A stretch of DNA of 55,463 nt, taken from positions 1 to 55,463 of the forward strand of contig WRII01000010.1 of the NCBI GenBank assembly GCA_009782825.1, written 5' to 3'. Source of the stretch: Peptococcaceae bacterium (GTDB taxonomy: Bacteria; Bacillota; Desulfitobacteriia; Desulfitobacteriales; Syntrophobotulaceae). Position 1 is the stretch's first letter, and the number at the start of each line of letters is the position of its first letter. The notes below the pieces were generated by a model. That model was not told where the DNA came from. It did not search any database and saw nothing but the letters and a program-made list of their open reading frames with translations. This document shows positions 43,480 through 51,185 of this stretch, in pieces. The translations under genes and the position numbers were made by a program.

Positions 43480-43876
43480 CACAAACGTGATAATGGATTT
43501 TATTGTAAAACGAGGTTCTTTTTCAGATGATGCTGAAACAATTTTTAATTTATGTATGGAGAAACGCGAACAGGTTTGTATTGGCGCACACACAATCACA
43601 AACCTGTTTTATATTCTGCGAAATTATCTGACAATAGAAGAAAGAAGAGATGTTTTATTGAGGCTGTGCAGAATGTTCACAGTAGTTGGAATCGATATGG
43701 ATAAGTTGGAATCAGCGTTACAAAATACCGATTTCAAAGATTTTGAAGATTGCTTACAGGTTGAGTGTGGCAAAGATTTTGAAGCGGATTTTATTATCAC
43801 ACGCAATAAAAAAGACTTTACCGGCTCAGTGATACCTATCCTGGAACCAGGAGAGCTGATAGAGAGGTGGCAATAA
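43463..43876 (+). CDS. PIN-domain toxin, VapC-like
   Basis: A 137-residue PIN-domain RNase. The first acidic residue is Asp6 in RILIDTNVIMDF, and conserved acids follow in the middle (SDDAETIF) and C-terminal half (DFKDFEDCLQ, then FEADFIITRNKKDF). The frame is intact, the only toxin in this island that is. The antitoxin gene lies directly upstream and overlaps it. VapC-type enzymes usually cut tRNA or rRNA; the target here is unknown. Confidence 0.88.
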   Translation: MRILIDTNVIMDFIVKRGSFSDDAETIFNLCMEKREQVCIGAHTITNLFYILRNYLTIEERRDVLLRLCRMFTVVGIDMDKLESALQNTDFKDFEDCLQVECGKDFEADFIITRNKKDFTGSVIPILEPGELIERWQ

Positions 43877-43893
43877 AAAGACAGAGTAGATGA

Positions 43894-44115
43894 TTACCAA
43901 TACTTAATCCCAAGCTCTTTAAGCGTGTTTGCCGCCGCAAAGATATATTCGTGTAACACTTGCGTCCTTACCTGGTTGTGCCTAAACTCCCAAATAATGG
44001 CTAAATGATCTCCTTCCTTGTCTCCATTATATTTATCAAAGTAATATTTTGAAGGGTCTCCGATTACATAAGCCATGACTTCAATTGCTGTAGCAATCGG
44101 GTTCATCTTTTTCAA
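43894..44115 (-). CDS. Hypothetical 73-residue protein
   Basis: An unrecognised small protein with an aromatic-rich middle (DPSKYYFDKYNG) and a helical end (LHEYIFAAANTLKELGIKYW). It is on the opposite strand to its neighbours, ends 17 bases from the PIN toxin stop, and its start codon (TTG 44115 or ATG 44106) has no clear ribosome binding site. It could be a fragment of a larger gene. Confidence 0.4.
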   Translation of the reverse strand: MKKMNPIATAIEVMAYVIGDPSKYYFDKYNGDKEGDHLAIIWEFRHNQVRTQVLHEYIFAAANTLKELGIKYW

Positions 44116-44141
44116 TCATGGACATTCTCTCGGTGTCTCTC

Positions 44142-44198
44142 GGTGCATATTATTATTGCATAATTTATGATACAATTGGGATGAGACCACAGGGCGCG
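44142..44198 (+). repeat. 57-bp direct repeat, copy 2
   Basis: Differs from copy 1 at a single position in the leading part and is identical over the 39-base core and the following CCACAGGGCGCG. Preceded by TCTCGGTG, which also precedes copy 3. A truncated PIN toxin gene follows after about 70 bases. Confidence 0.9.
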
Positions 44199-44266
44199 GG
44201 CAATTGCTTGGGGCGGCGATAATTCACGGGGCATATGGATTTGGACATCTGGCATCATTTTAACTT

Positions 44267-44536
44267 TTGGTATTGAAGAATTCTATGTCTTTGAATATAC
44301 TGGAGACAAGGGGGTGCTATGTTAGCAATGGTGTGATACCACATAAATATCGAACAGACGGATTGCATATTGCTATTGCAACTGTGAATAATCTGGATAT
44401 GATTATCAGTATGAATTTTCAGCATATTGTTAAGCGTAAAACTATCAAAATGACATCCGCGATTAATACGATCAACGGTTATAAAGCAATAGAGATTTAT
44501 TCGCCAATGGAGGTGATCGAAAATGATGAAATTTAA
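44267..44536 (+). pseudogene. 5'-truncated PIN-domain toxin
   Basis: Only the C-terminal part of a PIN toxin remains: YVSNGVIPHKYRTDGLHIAIA, then NNLDMIISMNFQHIVKRKTI and INGYKAIEIYSP. This block is typical of the last 75 residues of one PIN subfamily. The N-terminal acidic residues are missing, so it cannot be active. The break lies between direct repeat copy 2 and the fragment. The TTG at 44267 has no ribosome binding site. Confidence 0.8.
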
Positions 44537-44717
44537 TACGATTGAGCAGGAAATTAACCGCATTCGTCTGGAAATCCATGAAGAGACAAAAGATATGACT
44601 CCACAGCAAATTACTGAATACTATCGTGCAAGCGGCGAAGCTGCTGCCAAAAAGTACGGTTTTAAGAGAATTACAAGTATTAATCATCAAGAAAAGCACA
44701 AACAGAAAACCTTATAA
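44523..44717 (+). CDS. Antitoxin partner of the truncated PIN toxin
   Basis: A 64-residue intact frame (FNTIEQEINRIRLEIHEETK, then PQQITEYYRASGEAAAKKYGF). This type of short helical protein is found directly downstream of that PIN subfamily and is a presumed antitoxin. A GGAGGTGATC ribosome binding site lies inside the end of the toxin fragment, and the genes overlap by 14 bases. With its toxin broken it is probably a relic. Confidence 0.65.
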   Translation: MMKFNTIEQEINRIRLEIHEETKDMTPQQITEYYRASGEAAAKKYGFKRITSINHQEKHKQKTL

Positions 44718-45051
44718 GAAGCAGCTTACCGATTTCTCTATCTTGGGTTAATTGACAAGGCTTGTATGGATAGGGCAGAAGAGTGTATTAGGAAACTTTT
44801 CTCCAGCTACCCCAAATGGGCAGGGGATCAATATCGAGTATGAGGCTGAGAAAGAACCAAGTTTCCTGAGGGCGCGAGGGGATTGCGGCGCATTTGTTGT
44901 GTATGAGCTTGCTTTACAGGCCACCGACTTAGACATTTCAATTCTATCACTGAGGATGAAATTGACAGTTGCTACCTTGTATAGATGTCTGGAGCTTGGT
45001 ATAGTATCAGAAGGAGAACTCACTGATTCAGGTAAAAAGGAGTGCAGCCAT
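44718..45051. other. Gap between toxin-antitoxin remnants
   Basis: An open frame crosses this stretch into the UPF0175 gene, but it has no family resemblance and no ribosome binding site. It is best read as non-coding or decayed sequence. A GGCGCGAGGGGATTGCGG patch resembles the G-rich flanks of the direct repeats. Confidence 0.4.
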
Positions 45052-45321
45052 ATGCAAAACATAAGCCTTTCAATACCCGATGATATTGTTTTTGAAGTAA
45101 AATCTCTTCTTAATACAGGTGCAACAATAAACACTAAGTTGCAACTAAGCCTTGCTATAGGGATGTTTGTTTCTCAAGAAATAAGCTTGGCAAAAGCAGC
45201 TCAGCTGGCCGGAAAAAACCTTGCTGATTTTATGAGTATCTTGAGGGAACTGAGCATCCCTGCGTTTTCTTATACAAAAGATATGCTTGAGGATGATTTG
45301 ACTTTTCTGGAAAGAAAGTGA
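45052..45321 (+). CDS. UPF0175-family antitoxin
   Basis: An 89-residue protein with the UPF0175 pattern: an N-terminal strand (NISLSIPDDIVFEV), then LQLSLAIGMFVSQEISLAKAAQLAG, the helix-turn-helix-like part, and a C-terminal ELSIPAFSYTKDMLEDDL. The ATG at 45052 follows AAAAGGAG by nine bases, so the open frame from 44752 is not the gene start. It pairs with the DUF3368 toxin that follows eight bases later. Confidence 0.88.
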   Translation: MQNISLSIPDDIVFEVKSLLNTGATINTKLQLSLAIGMFVSQEISLAKAAQLAGKNLADFMSILRELSIPAFSYTKDMLEDDLTFLERK

Positions 45322-45328
45322 GCCTATC

Positions 45329-45809
45329 ATGGAGATCGTGATTAATTAATGCAAGCCCTCTAATCCTGCTCAATAAAATTGATCGGTTATTTGTGCTTAA
45401 CAAACTTTTTGATAAAATCTATATACCATGTGCGGTTCTTCAAGAAATTACCGAGATTGATAAGCCGGAGATGAAGATTGACCTTTCAGGACTATCTTTT
45501 ATCCCATTAGATATTGCAAACAAAATGATGGTTGGTGGATTATTGGGAAGGCTTCATATAGGAGAAGCCGAGGTCATGATCGGAGCGATTGAAAAAGGCA
45601 TAGGGTTAGTTGTGTTAGACGAGAATCTTGCCCGCAATAAAGCAAAACAGTTTGGCTTAGAGGTTACAGGAACATTGGGCATATTATTGAAAGCAAGAAA
45701 ACATGGCCTGATTGAAGAAATAAGCGAAGAAATTAGTAAGCTAGAAAATGCAGGTATGTATTTGTCTGAAGAACTTATTAAACAAGTACTAGGAATTGAC
45801 GCCTCTTGA
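45329..45809 (+). pseudogene. DUF3368 PIN-like toxin broken by a 4-bp duplication
   Basis: From the ATG at 45329 the frame reads MEIVIN and then hits TAA. Removing one copy of a TAAT duplication at about 45343-45350 restores VINASPLILLNKIDRLF, the canonical DUF3368 N-terminus, and joins it to the intact remainder (LFDKIYIPCAVLQEI, GLVVLDENLARNKAKQFGL, GTLGILLKARKHG). The toxin is therefore inactivated by a simple slippage-type event. The antitoxin upstream is intact. Confidence 0.88.
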
Positions 45810-45961
45810 AACAAGGGATATTGAACGAATCGATAATATCGCAGGGGCGGCAAAGAAAGAAGGCGCAAGGGGGTATGTGGGGCGCGGCAATTCCTTAGGG
45901 GGCCGTGGGCGGCGCAATTTCCTCAGAGCACAGGGGTGTTGGATGTTTGGGTTCTCTCGGT

Positions 45962-46018
45962 GGTGTATATTATTATTGCATAATTTATGATACAATTGGG
46001 ATGAGAACACAGGGGTGC
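45962..46018 (+). repeat. 57-bp direct repeat, copy 3
   Basis: Same 39-base core as copies 1 and 2, with two to four changes after it (ACACAGGGGTGCG in place of CCACAGGGCGCG). It is preceded by a G-rich stretch (45838-45955) containing GGCAATTCCTTAGGG, similar to GGCAATTGCTTGGGG just after copy 2. Confidence 0.9.
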
Positions 46019-46076
46019 GGGGGATATCAATGAACCCATTATCTTTATTAGAATTTTTAAAGGGAGGATTCATATT

Positions 46077-46108
46077 GTGAAAAGGCCGGCATGGGATGAA
46101 GTCATATT
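46077..46108 (+). pseudogene. Possible start fragment of another gene
   Basis: A good ribosome binding site (AAAGGGAGG) precedes GTG at 46077, which begins KRPAWDEV and stops after 18 codons. KRPxWDE resembles the N-terminus of dCMP deaminases, but the match is short. It runs out of frame into the DUF1016 fragment and may mark a deletion junction. Confidence 0.3.
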
Positions 46109-46984
46109 GTGTCGGAATTGGCGACGCAATTAGCAGCGAAATACGGACGCAGTTTTGAGGTTCGCAACCTGCGCCGCATGATGCAGTTTGCGGAACAATT
46201 TCCGGATTTTGAAATTGTGTCGGCAGTGACGGCACAATTAAGCTGGACACATTTTGTTGAAATTTTGCCAATAAAATCACAGGAAGCAAAACTGTTTTAT
46301 CTGAATGAAGCGGCACGTGGGCTTATCAGCACCAGACAATTGCGGAAAATGATTAGCCGTAAAGCATATGAGCGCAAAGAGATTGCCGACACGCAAATAT
46401 CATCGGCCTCGACAATCCCGGCAGGCGCTTTCAAAGATCCTTACCTCTTTGACATACTCGGGTTGAAAGATGAATACTTAGAAGCCGATTTGGAAGAAGC
46501 AATTCTGCGGTAACTTGAAAAATTCATTCTGGAATTTGGTAAAGGCTTTGCTTTCGTGGAACGCCAAAAACGGATGATAATTGATGGCAACGACCATAGG
46601 CTTGATCTTTTATTTTATAACAGATATTTAAAACGCTTGGTGGCGGTGGAATTGAAGCATGGGCGCTTTGAAGCCGCTTATAACGGGCAGATGAAGCTGT
46701 ACTTAGGCTGGCTTGATAAATATGAACGACAGGAAGGAGAAAATGCTCCTGTCGGATTGATACTCTGCTCCAAGAGCGGCCGGGAGGAAATCGAGCTTTT
46801 GAAATTAGACCGCGACGGTATTTTGGTCGCGGAGTATTGGACGGCGCTTCCGCCAAAAGCTGAGTTTGAACAAAAAATCCACTCAATACTTATAGAAACC
46901 CGAGAAAGACTGGCGCGGCGCAAATTATTGCCGCTGGAGAGTGAAGCCGCCAAAAAGACAAGGAATAATGTCAAAGTTATTTAG
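46109..46984 (+). pseudogene. DUF1016 (YhcG-type) nuclease pseudogene
   Basis: Two frames in the same register, 46109-46513 and 46514-46984, are separated only by a TAA codon at 46511-46513. Together they give the DUF1016 protein from its middle to its end (NLRRMMQFAEQFPDF, AILR-stop-LEKFILEFGKGFAFVERQKRM, then DLLFYNRYLKRLVAVELKHG, the PD-(D/E)XK core). About 70 N-terminal residues are missing. Such nucleases are linked to restriction or phage defence in some contexts. This copy is truncated and carries a nonsense mutation. Confidence 0.85.
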
Positions 46985-47041
46985 TTACAGTCCCTTAGTC
47001 TTGAGTTTTTTAACAGCCTCCGGAAAGGCGGTTTACTTATA

Positions 47042-47070
47042 TTGTGGAACTCGACAAAATAGTTTATACT
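47042..47070 (+). promoter_or_regulatory. Promoter of the second kinase gene
   Basis: TTGTGG (47042-47047) and TATACT (47065-47070) are spaced by 17 bases. The leader of about 220 bases holds an inverted repeat CATGGCA/TGCCATG around 47088-47126 and a kinase-like remnant. No gene is seen in 46985-47298. Confidence 0.6.
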
Positions 47071-47223
47071 AAGCGTGTTAGACGATCATGGCAGGTCGGT
47101 ATTTTCTATCTAAAAATGCCATGCCGCAAGAAGAAGACGGGGGTTTCGACGCGTACCAACCATCTAGCGAAACATGATGAATGACCACGCATTGAGAAAG
47201 AGCCGAAAGAATCACGGAGTTTC

Positions 47224-47294
47224 AAGAAGACACCATCTGGAGACTGGGCATCCATATTTGCCGAGCTTTAAAGGCGTGTTCACAGGAAAGGGAC
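47224..47294 (+). pseudogene. Remnant of a third Ser/Thr kinase copy
   Basis: In one frame this stretch reads QEDTIWRLGIHICRALKAC, matching residues 135-153 of the kinases at 25345 and 47299 (LGIHICRALELC). It then runs out of frame into the start of kinase 2. It is too short to be a gene and looks like the scar of an unequal exchange between kinase copies. Confidence 0.6.
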
Positions 47295-47298
47295 AGCG

Positions 47299-49635
47299 AT
47301 GGCTGATATCAAAACATATGAACCTTTATGGGGTACATGGTATGTTGAAACCTTGCTTGGAGAGGGAGGGTTCGGCAAAGTTTATAAAGTCCGTCAGGAG
47401 GAATTTGGCAAAACCTATTATTCTGCAGTAAAGATCATCTCTATCCCCCGTGATGAGGACGAAATACGGCAGATGAGGTACGAAGGGTTTGATGATGCCT
47501 CTATGTACCAATTTTTGCACGCCTTTGTTCTAAACATCATCTCTGAGATCGATCTGATGAGACAGTTCCGCGGCACCAGCCATATTGTCAGCTTGGAGGA
47601 TCATAAGATTATCAAGAAAAAAGACAGCCTTGGCTGGGATATCCTGATTCGTATGGAGTTGCTGACGAACCTCTTCCATCACGTTATGAAGAAACCCCCT
47701 TCCGAAGCCGACGTTATCAAGCTGGGCATCCATATCTGCCGGGCTTTGGAACTGTGTGTACGGAAAAACACCATCCATCGCGACATTAAGCCGGACAACA
47801 TCTTCATTTCTCCCCACGGGGAATATAAGCTGGGAGACTTTGGGATTGCCCGGCAGCTTGAAAACACCATGTCCGGCCTTTCTAAAAAAGGCACATACAC
47901 TTACATGGCGCCAGAGGTTTTTCGGGGAGAACAGTACGGGTCCAGTGTAGATATCTATTCCTTGGGCATTGTTCTGTATCGTTTTCTGAATCAGAACCGA
48001 ATCCCGTTCATGCCAGACTTCCCTCACCCCATTGTGCCTGATCACAGGGATGCAGCCTTGCAAAAACGCATGGGCGGCGAACGTTTGCCTGATCTTAAAG
48101 GAGTCAGGCACGAGCTAAACGCGATTGTACAGAAGGCCTGTGCTTTTAACCGACAGGAACGGTTTGAAAGCCCTACGGAAATGCGAGAAGCCCTGGAAGC
48201 TGTGGCAGCCCTGGCGGCCCAGGCAGGGAACGCAATAACAGTGGAATCTGCACCTACAGAGGAATTCTCGTCCACAAATCTACCCTCCACTATGGAGGGA
48301 TGCCCACCTACAAAGGAATCGCCTACAAAGAGGCTCTTGCCCATAACGCCTATATCGGAGGAAACCGTACTTATGGAGGCCTCGCCCATAGTGGAGGAAA
48401 CCTCGCCTATACCGGAGGAAACCATACTCACGGAGATCGCGCCCATAGTGGAGGAAACCTCGCCTATATCGGAGGAGACCATACTCACGGAGATCGCGCC
48501 CATAGTGGAGGAAACCTCGCCTATATCGGAGGAGACCATCCTCACGGAGATCGCGCCCATAGTGGAGGAAACCTTGCCTATATCGGAGGAGACCATACTC
48601 ACAGAGATCGCGCCCATAGTGGAGGAAACCTTGCCTATATCGGAGGAGACCATACTCACGGAGATCGCGCCCATAGTGGAGGAAATCTCGCCTATATCGG
48701 AAGAGACCATCATACTCACAGAGATCGCGCCCATAGCGGAGGAAACCTCGCCTATATCGGAAGAGACCTTGCCCATGAAGGCCTCACCTGCAGCGGAGAG
48801 ACCCTCGCCCATAGAGTTCCCTCCCGCAAAGAAACCTTTGCTTATAGAGAAACCTTTACCCACAAAGAAACCCATACCCACAAAGAAACCCATACCCACA
48901 GAGAAACCCTTACCTGTAAAGAAGCCTTTACCCATGGAAAAACCTTTACCGCTCCAAGAACATACACTCCCTATGTTCAAGCTGCCAAGAAAGAATAAAA
49001 AAATATGGCTTATTGTTCTTATTGCTGGAACATTGGCTATTGTAGGAACGATTGTATTCATCTTTGGATTTGGCCTGGATGGATTTAACCTAAATGGTAA
49101 TCAAGAATCAGACTCAAAAGTAATTTCTGATGATCAGGGGCAAATTGAGGAAAAAGAAAAACAGGAATATGTAAAGCAGGAATATGTGAAAGGAACTTTG
49201 ACGGAGACGGGGTGGGAAAGTGAATACCTAAACCTCAGGTTTACAGTTCCTGAAGGATATACCATGGAAACAGAGAAAGAGTCAACATCGTCTAGCGTAG
49301 AAATGATATCATCTGAACCAGGCAAAACCAATCTGATTCTTGGTGTGAACGACCCTTCCTTGAGCAAAATATCAGAAAAAAAATATCTGGAGAACATGAA
49401 ACTAAAACGCTTACAGGATGCAAATAGAAACTATTCAGTTAACGATGAAATTACAACTGTTAAAATAGCAGGGAAGAACTACAAACACCTTTCTTTTACA
49501 GTCAAGGCACAGGGTCGGGAAGTGTTTCAAGATTTCTTGGTTTGTAAAGTGGATGATAGATTAGTCTATATGATAATTTCATATAATGATAAGGCGGACA
49601 GGGAGAACCTCCTGAAGGCATTCACACCATTCTAA
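47299..49635 (+). CDS. Membrane Ser/Thr protein kinase with repeat array (kinase 2)
   Basis: A 778-residue paralogue of the kinase at 25345. Catalytic elements stand at the same numbers: GEGGFG 21-26, Lys45, Glu83, HRDIKPDN 160-167, DFG 180-182. Between kinase domain and membrane helix (about 568-590, IWLIVLIAGTLAIVGTIVFI) lie about seven 19-residue repeats of the type EETSPISEETILTEIAPIV (about 357-492) and then a Lys-Pro-rich tract of KPLPxx hexads (497-557). The outer domain (about 600-778) differs from that of kinase 1 and resembles PsbP/DcrB-like lipoprotein domains only loosely. ATG at 47299 follows AAAGGGAC. No phosphatase gene is adjacent. Confidence 0.92.
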   Translation: MADIKTYEPLWGTWYVETLLGEGGFGKVYKVRQEEFGKTYYSAVKIISIPRDEDEIRQMRYEGFDDASMYQFLHAFVLNIISEIDLMRQFRGTSHIVSLEDHKIIKKKDSLGWDILIRMELLTNLFHHVMKKPPSEADVIKLGIHICRALELCVRKNTIHRDIKPDNIFISPHGEYKLGDFGIARQLENTMSGLSKKGTYTYMAPEVFRGEQYGSSVDIYSLGIVLYRFLNQNRIPFMPDFPHPIVPDHRDAALQKRMGGERLPDLKGVRHELNAIVQKACAFNRQERFESPTEMREALEAVAALAAQAGNAITVESAPTEEFSSTNLPSTMEGCPPTKESPTKRLLPITPISEETVLMEASPIVEETSPIPEETILTEIAPIVEETSPISEETILTEIAPIVEETSPISEETILTEIAPIVEETLPISEETILTEIAPIVEETLPISEETILTEIAPIVEEISPISEETIILTEIAPIAEETSPISEETLPMKASPAAERPSPIEFPPAKKPLLIEKPLPTKKPIPTKKPIPTEKPLPVKKPLPMEKPLPLQEHTLPMFKLPRKNKKIWLIVLIAGTLAIVGTIVFIFGFGLDGFNLNGNQESDSKVISDDQGQIEEKEKQEYVKQEYVKGTLTETGWESEYLNLRFTVPEGYTMETEKESTSSSVEMISSEPGKTNLILGVNDPSLSKISEKKYLENMKLKRLQDANRNYSVNDEITTVKIAGKNYKHLSFTVKAQGREVFQDFLVCKVDDRLVYMIISYNDKADRENLLKAFTPF

Positions 49636-49703
49636 CACAGGCTTTGCCCGTTTTTTATGATTTGCGTTTTCGTCTGTAAAGGGACTGGCGAGGAATCATC
49701 GTT

Positions 49704-49739
49704 CAAAAAAAGCCGCAAAGACTAGCATCTTACGGCTTC
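49704..49739 (-). terminator. Terminator of the DGG-repeat protein gene
   Basis: On the minus strand an 11- to 12-bp stem (AAGCCGTAAGA with TCTTTGCGGCTT) with a short loop is followed by seven T. It lies about 50 bases after the stop of the gene at 49791. Confidence 0.85.
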
Positions 49740-49790
49740 CTAACGAGTATTTGTGCTTTTTTCCTTAGTAATATAAGCTATATGAGAAAT

Positions 49791-50153
49791 TTAGACTCCT
49801 GCTATAGGTATCAAGGGCACTCCAGTCTTCTTAGCCTGAGCTGCTGCGGGAGAAGGAGTTATAGTGTCAATGCCTTTTTCAGCTTCCTTGTCACCATCTT
49901 CGGTTTCGCCGCCATCACCGCCATCACCGCCATCACCGCCGTCGCCGCCATCGCCGCCGTCGCCACCATCACCGCCGTCGCCGCCGTCGCCACCATCACC
50001 GCCGTCGCCGCCGTCGCCGCCATCACCACCGTCGCCGCCGCCGTCATCGTCATCATCACCTTCTGCAAATGCCATAGCAGGAAACAGGCTCAAGATAAAC
50101 ACCATAATAAACATTACCACAATAACTTTTCTTATGTTCCTACTGTTATTCAT
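49791..50153 (-). CDS. Secreted Asp-Gly-Gly repeat protein
   Basis: A 120-residue protein. Residues 1-30 are a signal peptide with a likely cut after AMAFA. An acidic EGDDDDD leads into about 14 tandem Asp-Gly-Gly triplets (38-82). The tail (ETEDGDKEAEKG, then QAKKTGVPLIPIAGV) is charged and then hydrophobic. The DNA repeat is built from 9-bp units with silent changes, so the amino acid pattern is kept under selection or expanded by slippage. Dense Asp suggests calcium or other cation binding, but the RTX nonapeptide GGxGxDxux is not present. It has a ribosome binding site AGGAG and its own terminator. Function unknown. Confidence 0.8.
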   Translation of the reverse strand: MNNSRNIRKVIVVMFIMVFILSLFPAMAFAEGDDDDDGGGDGGDGGDGGDGGDGGDGGDGGDGGDGGDGGDGGDGGDGGDGGETEDGDKEAEKGIDTITPSPAAAQAKKTGVPLIPIAGV

Positions 50154-50400
50154 TTTCTCCTCCTTGTTGTTTTTTTAATTTCTGAACATTGTAAATGACC
50201 CTATATTCCTTCCTCTTCTACAGGAAAAGCTTATCACCCCTCTTTCTGTTTCGCCCCCATTCGATTCTGTTTCTCTTCATTCAACAATTTCTAACATATT
50301 CTAATTTTAATATGAAAGATATTAAGAAGTCAACTCATTTTGATGTTATTTTTGACGTTATTTTCAGGAAGTAACTTCCTATTGAATTCACCATAAGAAA

Positions 50401-51174
50401 TCACACCAGCAGATCGCGCACCACCTCACCCGCCATCAGCAACCCTACCACCGCCGGTACAAACGAAACACTGCCCACAGGCCCTTGCTCCTTCTGTCCC
50501 CTCCGCTCCCCCTGCTTCGGATCCCTCTGTTCTTGTCCTGTCTCTATTTTCCCCGCCTCCTCCCTCACCTGAGACAAGGGCGGATCTGGCGACACCACCA
50601 CCTTAATCCCCTCCGTAATACCCTGCCCGCGTAATAACCGGCGATACCGGCGCGCCAGAGGATCGCCGCTGGACCGGCTCACATCACAGACACGAAACGC
50701 CCCCGCCTCCAAACGCCTCCCCGCCCCCATAGCAGCGATTAAAGGCGTCCGGGCTTTCAAACACGCCGACGCCAAAACCACCTTCGCCCCTATATCATCA
50801 ATAGCATCCACAACATAATCCCACCCGGAAAAATCCCGCGGACTCTCCGCAGCATAACGCATCTTCTCGCAGCGTACAACAGCCCCGGGATTGATATCCG
50901 CAACCCTGTCCCGCGCCGCCTCCACCTTGGCACACCCAAGAGTCGACCGCAACGCCAGCAATTGGCGGTTCAGATTACTCAATTCAATATCATCCCCGTC
51001 AATCAGCCAGAACTCTCCTACCCCAGCCCGGGCCAACGCCTCCAAAGCATAGGATCCCACACCGCCCAAACCCAACACAACCACACGCGCCCTTTGCAGG
51101 CGCTTGATACCCCCCATTCCAATCAAGAGTCGTGTGCGCTCCCGATAATCCTCATTTTCTAATATTTCGTCCAT
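50401..51174 (-). CDS. tcdA: tRNA threonylcarbamoyladenosine dehydratase
   Basis: A 257-residue E1-like (ThiF/MoeB/HesA) enzyme that uses ATP to cyclise t6A37 of tRNAs to ct6A. GLGGVGSYALEALARAGVG is the nucleotide-binding loop, followed by DGDDIELSNLNRQ. YVVDAIDDIGAKVVLA and DPLARRYRRLLR match TcdA/CsdL rather than MoeB. A low-complexity charged insert rich in Gln, Glu and Gly lies near residues 205-235. It lies 11 bases after the preceding membrane-protein gene and may be co-transcribed with it. Confidence 0.9.
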   Translation of the reverse strand: MDEILENEDYRERTRLLIGMGGIKRLQRARVVVLGLGGVGSYALEALARAGVGEFWLIDGDDIELSNLNRQLLALRSTLGCAKVEAARDRVADINPGAVVRCEKMRYAAESPRDFSGWDYVVDAIDDIGAKVVLASACLKARTPLIAAMGAGRRLEAGAFRVCDVSRSSGDPLARRYRRLLRGQGITEGIKVVVSPDPPLSQVREEAGKIETGQEQRDPKQGERRGQKEQGPVGSVSFVPAVVGLLMAGEVVRDLLV

Positions 51175-51185
51175 TATCTATGCAT

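Noticed and set aside
44752..45051. N-terminal extension of the UPF0175 antitoxin to 44752
   Set aside because: The internal ATG at 45052 has an ideal ribosome binding site and gives the normal family length.
47134..47165. A GGGGGTTTCGACG string resembling the 5' end of tmRNA
   Set aside because: The conserved tag reading frame, the 3' tRNA-like half and the expected spacing are not present.
48300..48998. Plus-strand 232-codon frame and minus-strand 339-codon frame across the kinase 2 repeats
   Set aside because: The 57-bp unit length keeps other frames open; neither has a ribosome binding site or non-repeat homology, and the kinase frame is continuous.
49864..50178. Plus-strand (SPP)n frame opposite the DGG protein
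   Set aside because: The minus-strand frame has a signal peptide, ribosome binding site and terminator; the plus-strand one has none.
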